From NCBI RefSeq assembly GCF_000176155.1, contig NZ_ACZO01000003.1, positions 49,991 to 113,990 on the forward strand: a stretch of 64,000 nt of DNA, in the 5' to 3' direction. Every line of letters starts with the position of its first letter. The stretch's first letter is position 1. The DNA comes from Vibrio metschnikovii CIP 69.14. GTDB taxonomy: Bacteria > Pseudomonadota > Gammaproteobacteria > Enterobacterales > Vibrionaceae. The notes under the pieces were generated by a model that was not told the DNA's origin, did not search any database, and worked only from the letters and a program-made list of their open reading frames with translations. The position numbers and the translations under genes were made by a program. Below are positions 46,523 to 54,281 of this stretch, piece by piece.

Positions 46523-46822
46523 TCAATGTGCTACCCGAAGCAATGGCACCTCGATATTACTGCTTTGAGACTCACCTTTGTCCGAGTCTGTAGACATCAG
46601 GGCTCGTTGCTCACTTTCCCGAACGCGCTTGGCAACTACTGCCTGGGCTGGTAGCAATGGCAGCATCCCTTCAGCAATCGCGTCCGGTGCAGACTCTTGG
46701 CCACAGGACATCAAGTGCATCCATGGGTCTTTAAGAAAGCGCTCGAACGTAATGCCAAATTCAATGATGCGGGCAGAGACGAAGATTTCGCCCCAGTATT
46801 CAATGTAGGTGTCTTGGTACAT
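46523..46822 (-). CDS. Small conserved-looking protein of unknown function
   Basis: A 99-residue protein starting MYQDTYIEYWGEIFVSARI with a good ribosome binding site (AAAGGAAA, 8 nt before the ATG). It has an N-terminal helical half with conserved-looking aromatic residues (FGITFERFLKDPW) and a low-complexity C-terminal half. I have the impression that similar short proteins accompany mobile elements, but I cannot name the family. No partner gene is adjacent. Confidence 0.55.
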   Translation of the reverse strand: MYQDTYIEYWGEIFVSARIIEFGITFERFLKDPWMHLMSCGQESAPDAIAEGMLPLLPAQAVVAKRVRESEQRALMSTDSDKGESQSSNIEVPLLRVAH

Positions 46823-47366
46823 GGAAAGTTTCCTTTTGTTGGTTCAACCATGAGTTAACTTTCTATTTTCCAGAGGTTTTTAAATATGCAAGGTTTACCT
46901 TATAGAGAGCGACAAAGCTTTAAATCGATTGCGAGCATCTTTGTAGTCATGGTGGGTGGGCATGTTCTTTTAACCAAGCAAATTCTTTGGGTTCCGCCTT
47001 ACTTAACAGTGATTTTATGAAGTGAGGAGTACATTATGGTTGCTTGGAATAAAGGAAAATAGCAGGGCAGAAGTAAGCATTCAAATTGGAAGACATTTGG
47101 CGCATTCGAATTCGGTTGGAGCTTGAGTAACGGTTATTTAAATTGCCGCTGTTTGCTAGATAGGGATTTCTTTTTAACTTGTGCGAATTTTCATCCCAAC
47201 TCAATCCACTACGCACTGCGTTGTGTTTTGGATAACTCAATAAAATTGGTGAATATTACGCCTGTTCGCGACTTTTTCGAATCTCCGACAAATACTTGAA
47301 TGGAAAAGGTCGAACTGTTGCCAGTTTATTGCGAATAAAATAGCTCTTTGTTAACTCTAAACAGAC
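46823..47366. other. Mostly non-coding, one possible 44-codon frame
   Basis: The only candidate is 46886-47020 on the plus strand (MQGLPYRERQSFKSIASIF, then VVMVGGHVLLTK...). It has one moderately hydrophobic segment but no good ribosome binding site; it may be a truncated gene. The rest shows no recognisable gene. Confidence 0.4.
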
Positions 47367-47576
47367 TTATTTTAACTCTTCAGGACCTTCGATATACCTA
47401 GGATGATTAAATTGACCTCGACTAAACTTGAAGCCGCCCTTTTCACTACCAACAAAATAGATTGAATGATTGGCATCATAAAATCGACACCAACGCGCGC
47501 AATAAAAGATGGCCTGACACGCCTTTGGTGAATTTTCAATCAAAGCATTAATTTGTGGTAAGTTGTGGTAAATCAT
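47367..47576 (-). CDS. Possible small protein sharing its 5' end with repeat at 27.6 kb
   Basis: A 69-codon frame, MIYHNLPQINALIENSPKAC, then QAIFYCARWCRFYDANHSIYF and a basic/aromatic tail. The first about 29 codons are repeated around 27605-27690, where the ATG has become ATC, inside the 43-bp palindrome. Coding potential is uncertain; the amino-acid pattern (Trp/Cys/Tyr/Phe strands) looks protein-like. Confidence 0.4.
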   Translation of the reverse strand: MIYHNLPQINALIENSPKACQAIFYCARWCRFYDANHSIYFVGSEKGGFKFSRGQFNHPRYIEGPEELK

Positions 47577-47688
47577 TTACCACAAGCCATTTTGGGGCAC
47601 TTCTGGGTTACGAAATGCCGCCTATGAAAGTTTTGGACATTTCGGAGTTATGAACCATACAGAGCCCTGATTTTTCGAATCACTTCTA

Positions 47689-47952
47689 GGGCCTGTTTAT
47701 CTTTCGAGCTGATTTTTGCAGCTGTTTGTGGCTTCTTTATACAAGGCAGAGGCTTTGAAATGTAGTTATTCTACCTGAGAAGCCGATAACTCCGTAGAAA
47801 GGAGCCACAAACGCTGCCCTAAGGGTTCGGCTAAAAGTGTTTTACTCTTTGTTGAGAGGTCTTTTGTCTAGAATACTAGGCTACAAACCTCTCGCCGCGA
47901 TTAAAACTCTTTTATCTCGAACAAAATTTAACCGCGAAAGATAAACAGACCC
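47689..47952. mobile_element. 264-bp MITE with TA target duplication
   Basis: Terminal inverted repeats GGGCCTGTTTATCTTTCG (47689-47706) and, on the reverse strand, GGGTCTGTTTATCTTTCG (from 47952) match at 17 of 18 positions. The element is flanked by TA on both sides (47687-47688 and 47953-47954). It has no transposase gene. TA duplication and ends fit a non-autonomous IS630/Tc1-mariner-type element. An internal segment has further symmetry (TTTGTGGCTCC and AGGAGCCACAAA-like parts). Confidence 0.75.
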
Positions 47953-47965
47953 TAGTATTGCAACT

Positions 47966-48091
47966 ATGCGGCCAGCCTACATGTGGCAGGCCAAATTCCC
48001 TCATTCGCTACGTCGCACCAAGGCTTCTTTGATCTATCCCAAAACCAAGAACTTACGTGCTATCCCGTTACTTCTCGGTCATGCTAATTAA
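47966..48091 (+). pseudogene. Tyrosine recombinase C-terminal fragment
   Basis: The frame reads AYMWQAKFPHSLRRTKASLIY, then KNLRAIPLLLGHAN and a stop. This is the H-x-x-R box II of tyrosine recombinases and the LLGH box (third catalytic region), but the final Tyr segment is replaced by a stop. The upstream part is missing; the MITE lies directly before it. It is unrelated in sequence to the recombinase at 11944. Confidence 0.75.
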
Positions 48092-48219
48092 CCTATATAA
48101 CAGGAAGCCTGTTCATTGCAACATGCACGTCACACCATGTAGTATTAGACGCAAACCAAACGCATTTTTTAGATTTTGAAATGCAAACATCATAAAAACA
48201 ACTGGAAAAACTTACCATA

Positions 48220-48648
48220 ATGGTAAATAATCAACTCAACGTTAGTGCTTTTGAACAGCAGCCACCCGCTACTACTACTACTGAGCGGATCCATATTGAT
48301 GGTCCATTGTATGTGGTAGAAGACGTTCTAAGAATTCTCGAATCTGAGGCGAACACGGCGATTCCTTGGACTCGTAAGTGTATACAAAACATAGAATCTC
48401 TTGCACTTGATACTGACGATATTCGAGATTTATTAAAACAAGCCATAACCCAAGGCCAATACGTGAACTCCGAATGGTGCGTTCAAAAGCCAACAGGACC
48501 TTGGGCTGCATGTGATAGCTACCGCTTACAAAGAGAGGAGTGGCGCGAGCATGCATATAAGTATATGAGCTGTAATTATTATGTGAAATTTGCGATTGGT
48601 AAGACAGGTAAAATTCTTTTACTTGTGTCATGCCATGTATCGCAATAA
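48220..48648 (+). CDS. Toxin of a TAC module (DUF4258/MqsR-like)
   Basis: A 142-residue protein, 10 bp before an MqsA-type antitoxin gene. It has an N-terminal helical section and then the BECR/RelE-like core expected for MqsR or DUF4258 toxins (DDIRDLLKQAITQGQYVNSEWCVQ; CNYYVKFAIGKTGKILLLVSCHV). Toxins in this position are mRNA-cleaving or related RNases. Identification rests mainly on the following two genes and the closing strands; the first 25 residues may be surplus if translation starts later. Confidence 0.7.
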   Translation: MVNNQLNVSAFEQQPPATTTTERIHIDGPLYVVEDVLRILESEANTAIPWTRKCIQNIESLALDTDDIRDLLKQAITQGQYVNSEWCVQKPTGPWAACDSYRLQREEWREHAYKYMSCNYYVKFAIGKTGKILLLVSCHVSQ

Positions 48649-48658
48649 GGATTGAGCA

Positions 48659-49195
48659 ATGAAAACCAAAATTTGTCCGATCTGCGAACAAGGCCGCTTG
48701 AGTAACCAAGAAGAAATTATCCATGTTGAACACATGGGGCAGCAAGGTTCAATTTCTAGTCAATTTTCAACTTGTGATGTATGTGGAAGTGAACAAGCAA
48801 CACCTGAAAATGCTCGTTTTAACAAACGTGCAATGATTGCTTTCAAAAAGCAAGTTCAAGGTCTTTTGACAGGAATGGAAGTACGAGAACTTCGTAAAGA
48901 CTGGAATTTCAGTCAAGAAGATGCTGCAAAAATATTTGGTGGCGGCCCCGTAGCATTTTCTAAATACGAGTCTGATGACGTAATGCAATCCGAAGCAATG
49001 GATAGACTAATTAGAATCGCTCGTGATGTGCCAGCCTCTCTCGATAAACTAATCGCTGATGCTGGTGTTAAGCGCAAAATCGATGCCGAATGGACCACAG
49101 TAGCAGTGGTCAATTTCCACGAAAAATCAAATATCAAGCGAACTCACGTTGTGTGCCAACATGAATTTAGCTTAGAGGCGAATTATGGCTCCTAA
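48659..49195 (+). CDS. MqsA-family antitoxin with chaperone-addiction-like tail
   Basis: A 178-residue antitoxin. The zinc-binding N-terminus has CPICEQG...CDVCGSE (two CxxC), and the central XRE/HTH domain reads VRELRKDWNFSQEDAAKIFGGGPVAFSKYE, both typical of MqsA/HigA. MqsA is usually about 131 residues; here about 40 extra C-terminal residues (TTVAVVNFHEKSNIKRTHVVC...) follow. In toxin-antitoxin-chaperone systems such an extension is the chaperone-addiction segment that makes the antitoxin depend on a SecB-like partner. That partner is encoded next, overlapping by 11 bp. Confidence 0.88.
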   Translation: MKTKICPICEQGRLSNQEEIIHVEHMGQQGSISSQFSTCDVCGSEQATPENARFNKRAMIAFKKQVQGLLTGMEVRELRKDWNFSQEDAAKIFGGGPVAFSKYESDDVMQSEAMDRLIRIARDVPASLDKLIADAGVKRKIDAEWTTVAVVNFHEKSNIKRTHVVCQHEFSLEANYGS

Positions 49196-49649
49196 AAATA
49201 GTAATCAATTACAGAAAGCCATTGAAAATCTAGTAATTGAAGATGTGTACCAAAAAAGTTCAAGATCATTTTGTGCTGATGACTTTGATCCTAAATCTTA
49301 TAGTGAGATGGAACATCTACATATCCAACAAATGCACGTTGTTCATAAGAGCGAAACTATTCAGGTTGAAGATGACGGTGAACTACTTCGTGTCTTCGTG
49401 CGCCTTGGTACACGATGGGTTGTACCATCTGATGATGAAAGTGAGCCCGATATCAAAGCCACTATTGAAAGCGACTTTATAGCGGAATATAGAATAAACG
49501 CTCATTTAGAACAAGAATGCATCGACGAGTTCTCATTGAAAAATGCGAGCTATCATGTTTGGCCATACTGGCGCGAATACTTAAGCTCCCAATGTGAACG
49601 CATGAGACTACCACGAGTTATCCTCCCTACCGCGCAGTTTACTAAATAA
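49185..49649 (+). CDS. SecB-like chaperone of the TAC module
   Basis: A 154-residue protein whose C-terminal half follows SecB: FIAEYRINAHLEQECIDEFSLKNASYHVWPYWREYLSSQCERMRLPRVILPT, matching the SecB pattern (strand, F/A..N....WPY.RE..S....R...P...L.P). The N-terminal half would form the substrate-binding sheet. As the third gene after toxin and MqsA-type antitoxin it should fold and protect the antitoxin. A terminator follows at 49666. Confidence 0.85.
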   Translation: MAPKNSNQLQKAIENLVIEDVYQKSSRSFCADDFDPKSYSEMEHLHIQQMHVVHKSETIQVEDDGELLRVFVRLGTRWVVPSDDESEPDIKATIESDFIAEYRINAHLEQECIDEFSLKNASYHVWPYWREYLSSQCERMRLPRVILPTAQFTK

Positions 49650-49665
49650 CTAAACACTCCTTGCC

Positions 49666-49690
49666 AAACCAGTGCTACCTGCGCTGGTTT
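49666..49690 (+). terminator. Terminator of the TAC operon
   Basis: AAACCAGTG / CGCTGGTTT stem (9 pairs including one G-T) with loop CTACCTG, followed by TTCAATT, 17 bp after the SecB-like gene. Confidence 0.75.
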
Positions 49691-49776
49691 TTCAATTCCT
49701 AAGGCGCTTTTGTCTAGAATAGAACTAGAAATCCCGGAATCGTAAGAAGTTTCTGGCCAGAAACGAATTAGTGGTA

Positions 49777-49832
49777 TTGCTAATTTAGCATCTCACGGAT
49801 TAGTTCAGGTATTGGAAACCTCTAATCAAGTA
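49777..49832 (+). repeat. 55-bp repeat, copy B
   Basis: Partner of 27780-27834; it lies in the 324-bp gap between the TAC operon and the DUF1778/GNAT pair. The rest of that gap (49691-49973) shows only a promoter-like AT-rich part and TGTGACA-type half-sites near 49945-49960, possibly the antitoxin operator. Confidence 0.7.
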
Positions 49833-49973
49833 CTTAGCTACTAAAGCTGAAAATTAAATTTTGACGCCATAGTCTCTTGTTAGCTTGCGTGCCAAAGTGA
49901 CACAATGATTGCTTTTTGTATATTTAAACACCATAATAAAAATGTGACATTTTGACACAAAGGAGAACACATT

Positions 49974-50246
49974 ATGGCTACCACTTTACCTCGTATCACT
50001 GCGAGAGTTGATGTCGATACACAAAACCTATTAACCAAAGCAGCTGCTCTCGCTGGCATGTCTAGTATTAACTCATTTGTACTCAATGCTGCAATCGAAA
50101 AAGCAAAACAAGTGATTGAACGCGAGCAAACACTAAAATTAAGCCAAGCAGACGCCATTTTACTTATGGAAGCTCTCGATAAACCAACAACATTAAATCA
50201 AAAGCTTAAAACTGCCGCCGAACGCTATGAGACCAAAAACCAATGA
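49974..50246 (+). CDS. DUF1778 antitoxin (TacA-like)
   Basis: A 90-residue ribbon-helix-helix antitoxin: LPRITARVDVDTQNLLTKAAALAGMSSINSFVLNAAIEKA at the N-terminus for DNA binding, then a C-terminal segment (LSQADAILLMEALDKP...) that covers the acetyltransferase active site. An AAAGGAGA site precedes the ATG. It overlaps the toxin gene by 4 bp and should autorepress. Confidence 0.92.
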   Translation: MATTLPRITARVDVDTQNLLTKAAALAGMSSINSFVLNAAIEKAKQVIEREQTLKLSQADAILLMEALDKPTTLNQKLKTAAERYETKNQ

Positions 50247-50740
50247 TGAAAACGGTATTGCTCGATAAAGATAAACACGACAGAAACCGATTCAACTGCG
50301 GAATTGATGCGCTTAATAACTATTTGAAAGTCATGGCAAGTCAGCAAGCTAAAAAAGATAATACCCGAACATTTGTTTTAGAGGATGAAAATAACACCTC
50401 ACTTATCATCGGTTTTTACACTTTAACAATGACACCCATTGACCTAAAAGCATTACCCGATAAGTTACAGAAAAAGCATCAGTCATCAACGTCTGGCGGA
50501 CTCATTGCTCGCTTAGCTATCGATGAGCGCTATAAAGGTAAAGGATTTGGCGAATGGTTACTTATCGATGCTCTACGAAAACTACTAGCCGCTAGTGATA
50601 GCGTGGCATTCCCCGTCGTTATTGTTGACGCAAAAGATGGCGCTAAACATTTCTATGAGCGCTATGGTTTTAAAGCGTTTCAAGATGCAGAAAATAAGCT
50701 ATTTATCACCATTTCAGATATTAGGGCAAGTTTAGGCTAG
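50243..50740 (+). CDS. GNAT-family acetyltransferase toxin (TacT-like)
   Basis: A 165-residue GNAT protein with the acetyl-CoA motif RYKGKGFGEWLL (R/Q-x-x-G-x-G) at about 93-104, an N-terminal FNCGIDALNNYLKVMA typical for this toxin class, and the C-terminal HFYERYGFKAF. Such toxins acetylate the amino group of charged tRNAs and stop translation. Its cognate antitoxin is the preceding gene. Confidence 0.93.
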   Translation: MMKTVLLDKDKHDRNRFNCGIDALNNYLKVMASQQAKKDNTRTFVLEDENNTSLIIGFYTLTMTPIDLKALPDKLQKKHQSSTSGGLIARLAIDERYKGKGFGEWLLIDALRKLLAASDSVAFPVVIVDAKDGAKHFYERYGFKAFQDAENKLFITISDIRASLG

Positions 50741-50862
50741 TATTGCTAGCCTTTAGCAAGCTAACGCCCAATTAAATGAAAATTCACTTTGTACGCTAAA
50801 TACTATACCAGATGTACGCTAACTACGATAGTTTTCTGCGCATCACTAGATCTTTTAAGGAT

Positions 50863-50890
50863 CTTTTAAGTACTCTTTAGTACTTAAAAG
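50863..50890. terminator. Hairpin downstream of the GNAT toxin
   Basis: CTTTTAAGTAC / GTACTTAAAAG is a perfect 11-bp stem with loop TCTTTA; AAAGAA follows. It could end the toxin-antitoxin transcript from the plus strand or a minus-strand transcript leaving the TnpB element. Confidence 0.5.
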
Positions 50891-50984
50891 AAAGAATACA
50901 GCTCTGATTCAGATCATCTCAATAGTCATGATCAATCGATCTAATCAACAGCCTATTTTTGATATCACTAAAGTGACGAATTGA

Positions 50985-51100
50985 CTGCTCCCCTCCCTAA
51001 AGGAAGGGGATTCTTGTTTCAAGGCGTTATGCCCGAAGTTCATTAAAACAATCGGGACTTACTTACGCTCCACAAGCTAACACCGCTTGCCCAGCGGCTT
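50985..51100 (-). ncRNA. Predicted omega RNA (right-end RNA) of TnpB
   Basis: By analogy with IS200/IS605 elements, the 3' end of tnpB and the following right end, including the GC-rich hairpin at 50988-51011, are expected to yield the guide RNA that programs TnpB. The sequence shows only the hairpin and the position; the RNA itself is inferred. Confidence 0.45.
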
Positions 51101-52166
51101 TGATATTAATAGCGGCATTGGTATCACGGTCTAAGCGCGCTTCACACGCTGGACAAGTCCAATGCCTTATATGTAACGGTAGAGAATCAACTACGTGACC
51201 ACAGCAATTACAACGCTTACTAGACGGATACCACTTGTCAATCTGGACAAGTGTTCTGCCGCGCCATTCTGCTTTGTACTCAAGCTGCCTAACCATTTCG
51301 CCCCAATTGGCGTCACCAATGGCCTTAGCAAGTCGCGGATTCTTGACCATGTTTTTAACGCTCAAACTCTCACAGCTAATCACTTGGTTTTCGTTTATCA
51401 ACGTAGTGGTGAGTTTGTGGGTAAAGTCGCGGCGGCAGTCGGCAATCTTCGCCTGAATGCGAGCAACTTTGATTCTGGCTTTGTGGAAGTTGGCAGTTCC
51501 TTTCTTCTTCTTGAAAAGGTGGCGTTGCGCCTGAGCCAATTTCTTCTCGTACTTTGCAGTATGGCGGGGATTGCCAGATTTAAACCCGTCAGCGGTAATC
51601 ACAAGGTCGGTCAAACCCAAATCAATACCCGTTGTCTTTTTGGTAACAGGCAGTAGTTTAGGCTCGAAGCGGCAAAGCATAGACACGAAGTAGCGGCCTG
51701 CACTGTCTTTCGAGATAGTGACGGTAGTTGGTTCGCTAGGAAGTTCACGCGACCAGCGAATATCAAGCGGCTGTTTGGACTTGGCAATGTAGATATTGCC
51801 ATCTTTGAACTTAAACGCCGACTTCGTGAATTCTGCGCTTTGCTTGCTGCGCTTCTTCTTAAAGGCTGGATACTTCGCCCTTCCTTCAAAGAAGTTCTTA
51901 AACGCAGTTTGTTGATGGCGCAAAGATTGTTGGAGCGGTACACACGACACGCTGTTAAGCCATTCAAACTCAGTTTGCTTCTTGAGTTCAGTCAGCTTAG
52001 AGCTTGCCGTGTTGTAGTTAACCTTTTTGCTTTCGTTGTAGAAAGCGTCGGTACGCCATTTAAGGATCGCGTTGTAAACGAAACGCACACAGCCGAAAGT
52101 CTGCGCAAGCAATTGAGCCTGTTCAGTCGTTGGGTAAAAGCGTTGTTTAATAGCGATCTCTTTCAT
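51063..52166 (-). CDS. tnpB: TnpB RNA-guided nuclease (OrfB)
   Basis: A 367-residue protein with the full RuvC triad: GIDLGLTDLV (Asp182), ISCESLSVKNM (Glu266) and LDRDTNAAINI (Asp348). It has a zinc ribbon CNCCG...CPAC between the last two. The N-terminal HTH_OrfB-type segment (IKQRFYPTTEQAQLLAQTFGCVRFVYN) is intact. TnpB enzymes cut DNA next to a short motif using the omega RNA and help the element persist. No inactivating change is visible. Confidence 0.93.
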   Translation of the reverse strand: MKEIAIKQRFYPTTEQAQLLAQTFGCVRFVYNAILKWRTDAFYNESKKVNYNTASSKLTELKKQTEFEWLNSVSCVPLQQSLRHQQTAFKNFFEGRAKYPAFKKKRSKQSAEFTKSAFKFKDGNIYIAKSKQPLDIRWSRELPSEPTTVTISKDSAGRYFVSMLCRFEPKLLPVTKKTTGIDLGLTDLVITADGFKSGNPRHTAKYEKKLAQAQRHLFKKKKGTANFHKARIKVARIQAKIADCRRDFTHKLTTTLINENQVISCESLSVKNMVKNPRLAKAIGDANWGEMVRQLEYKAEWRGRTLVQIDKWYPSSKRCNCCGHVVDSLPLHIRHWTCPACEARLDRDTNAAINIKAAGQAVLACGA

Positions 52167-52431
52167 GGATCACAAGAATACAGTTGTTTTTGTGAAAGTA
52201 AATATTAACATTAACCAATCGGGTAGTTTTTGCTCCTTCGGAGCAACCGCTATCCCTCCTCGCCCTAGAAGGACGGGGTTTCTCGCGGGATTTAGATGAA
52301 TTTCGAACTCAAACTGGATTCAAGATGGGTTCTCTATCTTAGTCATAGGGATAATCATACAAGTAAGTTAACTATCGTCAGTGACGACTCTATGAGTCCC
52401 TGATTGAATTTAAACCAAATTATTTATCAAA

Positions 52432-52707
52432 TTGCTTTGTTTTCAGTATTTTGACTCTCCCAAAGAGGCTGAACAGTGGCTACTTGAAGAGATCCGCTTG
52501 TTTGAGGAAGATGGTATGGAGCATCGTTCAAATGATTTTAAATCCATGCTTGAAAATAAGATTGAGGAGCCTGTCATTATTGGAAACAGCCATCAAGATG
52601 GAATGGCATTATGGGACGGTGTTCATCGCTTGGCGGCTGCATTTGCTACAGGCCGAACTTTACCTGCCTTTGTGGGTACAAGAATCCCCCTCCCCCCATG
52701 CGTTTGA
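52432..52707 (+). CDS. Possible partial ParB/Srx-like protein
   Basis: A frame of about 91 codons with only a TTG start: FDSPKEAEQWLLEEIRLFEED, then EEPVIIGNSHQDGMALWDGVHRLAAAFATGRTLPAFVGT. The GVHRLAAAFATG stretch resembles the G.HR..A....G motif of ParB/Srx-fold proteins. The N-terminus is probably missing, since the IS605 element lies upstream, so it may be a remnant. Confidence 0.4.
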   Translation: MLCFQYFDSPKEAEQWLLEEIRLFEEDGMEHRSNDFKSMLENKIEEPVIIGNSHQDGMALWDGVHRLAAAFATGRTLPAFVGTRIPLPPCV

Positions 52708-52850
52708 TTGAATCCAGCTTCTTGTTCGTCACTAGCGGTTTGCTGGAAAGCACAAAATAAATAGCCGTTTATCCTCTTGCATTAAAAAAAGCCGTGATAG
52801 TCTGGTGTTAACGTTGGGAGTTCCCCCTGACCTTTATTTGTAGGTGATTT

Positions 52851-53219
52851 ATGATCAAGTTTAATTTTGTTTCTGATGGAAAGGTGAATGTACATGGCAT
52901 TATCTTTGTTGGCTTAATGGTAGGTTCCGCACTGTATTACAACTCGCTTTTGCTGCCGTGGATGTTTCACTCAATGGAGGTGAGTCATTATCTTTTGTAC
53001 CCACTGATGTTCTATGCTTGCTTTTTTCTGGCATCGCCATTGTTGAGTGGCATATTTATGACGTGGTTTACTTATAACTATTTGGATTATGGTCTTATCC
53101 AAGCTGGCGTTTTGTTCTTTATCCAGCTTGGTATTTTCGCCTATGCGATGATTAACCCTAGCTCAGTGCGGTGCTTTACCATTAGTGGCTTGAGCGCTTT
53201 GAGTGGTTCAGGTCGGTGA
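52851..53219 (+). CDS. Multi-pass membrane protein of unknown function
   Basis: A 122-residue protein with three or four hydrophobic segments (IIFVGLMVGSALYYNSLLLPWMF; YLLYPLMFYACFFLASPLLSG; GLIQAGVLFFIQLGIFAYAMI). The family is not recognised. It converges on the Tus-like gene, overlapping its 3' end by 12 bp. TTGTAGGTGATTT before the ATG offers a weak ribosome binding site. Confidence 0.55.
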   Translation: MIKFNFVSDGKVNVHGIIFVGLMVGSALYYNSLLLPWMFHSMEVSHYLLYPLMFYACFFLASPLLSGIFMTWFTYNYLDYGLIQAGVLFFIQLGIFAYAMINPSSVRCFTISGLSALSGSGR

Positions 53220-54083
53220 GTCTTTGCAATACAGGCAAGTTCCCTCCACGATGGGTTTATACCCCTTTAGCAACAAATGTTTTTTGTCATTTTCCTGAAA
53301 GTCTGGTAACGGGCTGACTTCCATAGGTTGTCGGCTCTGTATCAGCGCTATCATTGGCGAATGCACCTTTCTGGTTTCAACAAAAACCTCCCCTGTTTCC
53401 TCATTGTAATACTTCACTAGCGCTTGAGGGTGTGTTCTCACATTCGTCACCTTGTACGCCGAGGCTGAGTTCATTAATCGCTCCATGTTTTTTGCAGCTT
53501 GCCAAGGCGGAGTGTTGGCATCAAATCGCTGCAACATACTGACGGCTTGCTCAGTGGAAAGTTTCTTGACGCTTTTTTGTTGTTCGCACCAAGAGAAATC
53601 AATCCTTGTGCTGGTGTCTGGCAATAAGGGGATTTTTCTGTTTACCGTCTGATATAGCGTGTCAGGAAAGAGCCGTTGGGATAATCTGGCCCGTTTTCGG
53701 TAATCTGTTTCTTTTTCCGCAATGTAGTTAACGATGGTAGCCCTAAGTTCGTTGATTTGATGCGTGAGTGCTTGAGCTTGCTCATATTCCTTTTCGTTGG
53801 CTTCCAATTGGATAAGTCCAGCAAAGCGCTTGGGGATATTGTGCGGGTACTCAAACACCTTTTGAGGCTCAATGCTCACCCTTAAGGCTTCATGAAGCGG
53901 CATAGAATCGAGTCGCTTGGCGTGAATGGTTGGCGGTAGGGCTTCCCCACGCTGAAACTGAGGGACGTCTTGTACATGCTTTTGGATAAGTTTGAGAGCG
54001 ATAAGAAAGTTGTACAGCTCCTGCTCTTGATCTTTTAATTGCATGACGGTGCTTTCGATGTCGATGTCTAAGTCAATTTCCAT
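53208..54083 (-). CDS. Tus-like DNA replication terminus site-binding protein
   Basis: A 291-residue protein (E. coli Tus 309) that aligns with Tus by eye along its length. In the core, RLSQRLFPDTLYQTVNRKIP, then PDTSTRIDFSWCEQQKSVKKL corresponds to Tus WVHRHLPGLITLNAYRTL, then HDPATLRFGWANKHIIKNL. Near the C-terminus HSPMIALIQSRQ matches CPTPLIALINRDN and a YKP motif follows. Tus bound at Ter sites stops replication forks in one direction. Here the gene lies 3.4 kb from an iteron replicon, so it may be plasmid-borne and set where plasmid replication ends. Confidence 0.75.
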   Translation of the reverse strand: MEIDLDIDIESTVMQLKDQEQELYNFLIALKLIQKHVQDVPQFQRGEALPPTIHAKRLDSMPLHEALRVSIEPQKVFEYPHNIPKRFAGLIQLEANEKEYEQAQALTHQINELRATIVNYIAEKETDYRKRARLSQRLFPDTLYQTVNRKIPLLPDTSTRIDFSWCEQQKSVKKLSTEQAVSMLQRFDANTPPWQAAKNMERLMNSASAYKVTNVRTHPQALVKYYNEETGEVFVETRKVHSPMIALIQSRQPMEVSPLPDFQENDKKHLLLKGYKPIVEGTCLYCKDSPT

Positions 54084-54230
54084 TGATTATCGCTCTATCA
54101 GATTGAGTTTATTGTTTTATTTTCGGCGTGAACGTTTTTATTTTTACATTGTTGCGATTAAAAATCCACCGCCTTAATCCTTAATGATAGCTCCCCCTTG
54201 CTATTTCTGTGTTTTTTTGTTGCAGGCATA

Positions 54231-54262
54231 AAAAAGGCCAGAGCGCGAACGCTGCTGGCTTC
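54231..54262 (-). terminator. Rho-independent terminator of the protease gene
   Basis: On the minus strand a GCCAGCAGCG TTCG CGCTCTGGC hairpin is followed by CTTTTTTATG, 20 bp after the protease stop. Confidence 0.85.
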
Positions 54263-54281
54263 TTGTTGTAAAGGCATTAAT

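Larger units (their letters stand above)
50985..52290 (-). mobile_element. IS200/IS605-family element with TnpB only
   Basis: One tnpB gene is enclosed by subterminal hairpins. The right end (minus-strand 3') has CCCCTCCC...AAGGAAGGGG at 50988-51011; the left end has CCTCGCCCTAGAAGGACGGGG at about 52256-52276. No TnpA (Y1 transposase) is present, so mobility would need a helper. Exact outer ends are uncertain. Confidence 0.75.

Noticed and set aside
47034..47240. 68-codon minus-strand frame
   Set aside because: Biased composition, no ribosome binding site and no protein-like pattern; treated as chance.
27274..50740. Superintegron cassette array (many small genes, lipocalin traces, toxin-antitoxin pairs)
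   Set aside because: No integrase gene and no attC-like sites of the expected length between genes were seen; genes lie in both orientations and have their own promoters and terminators.
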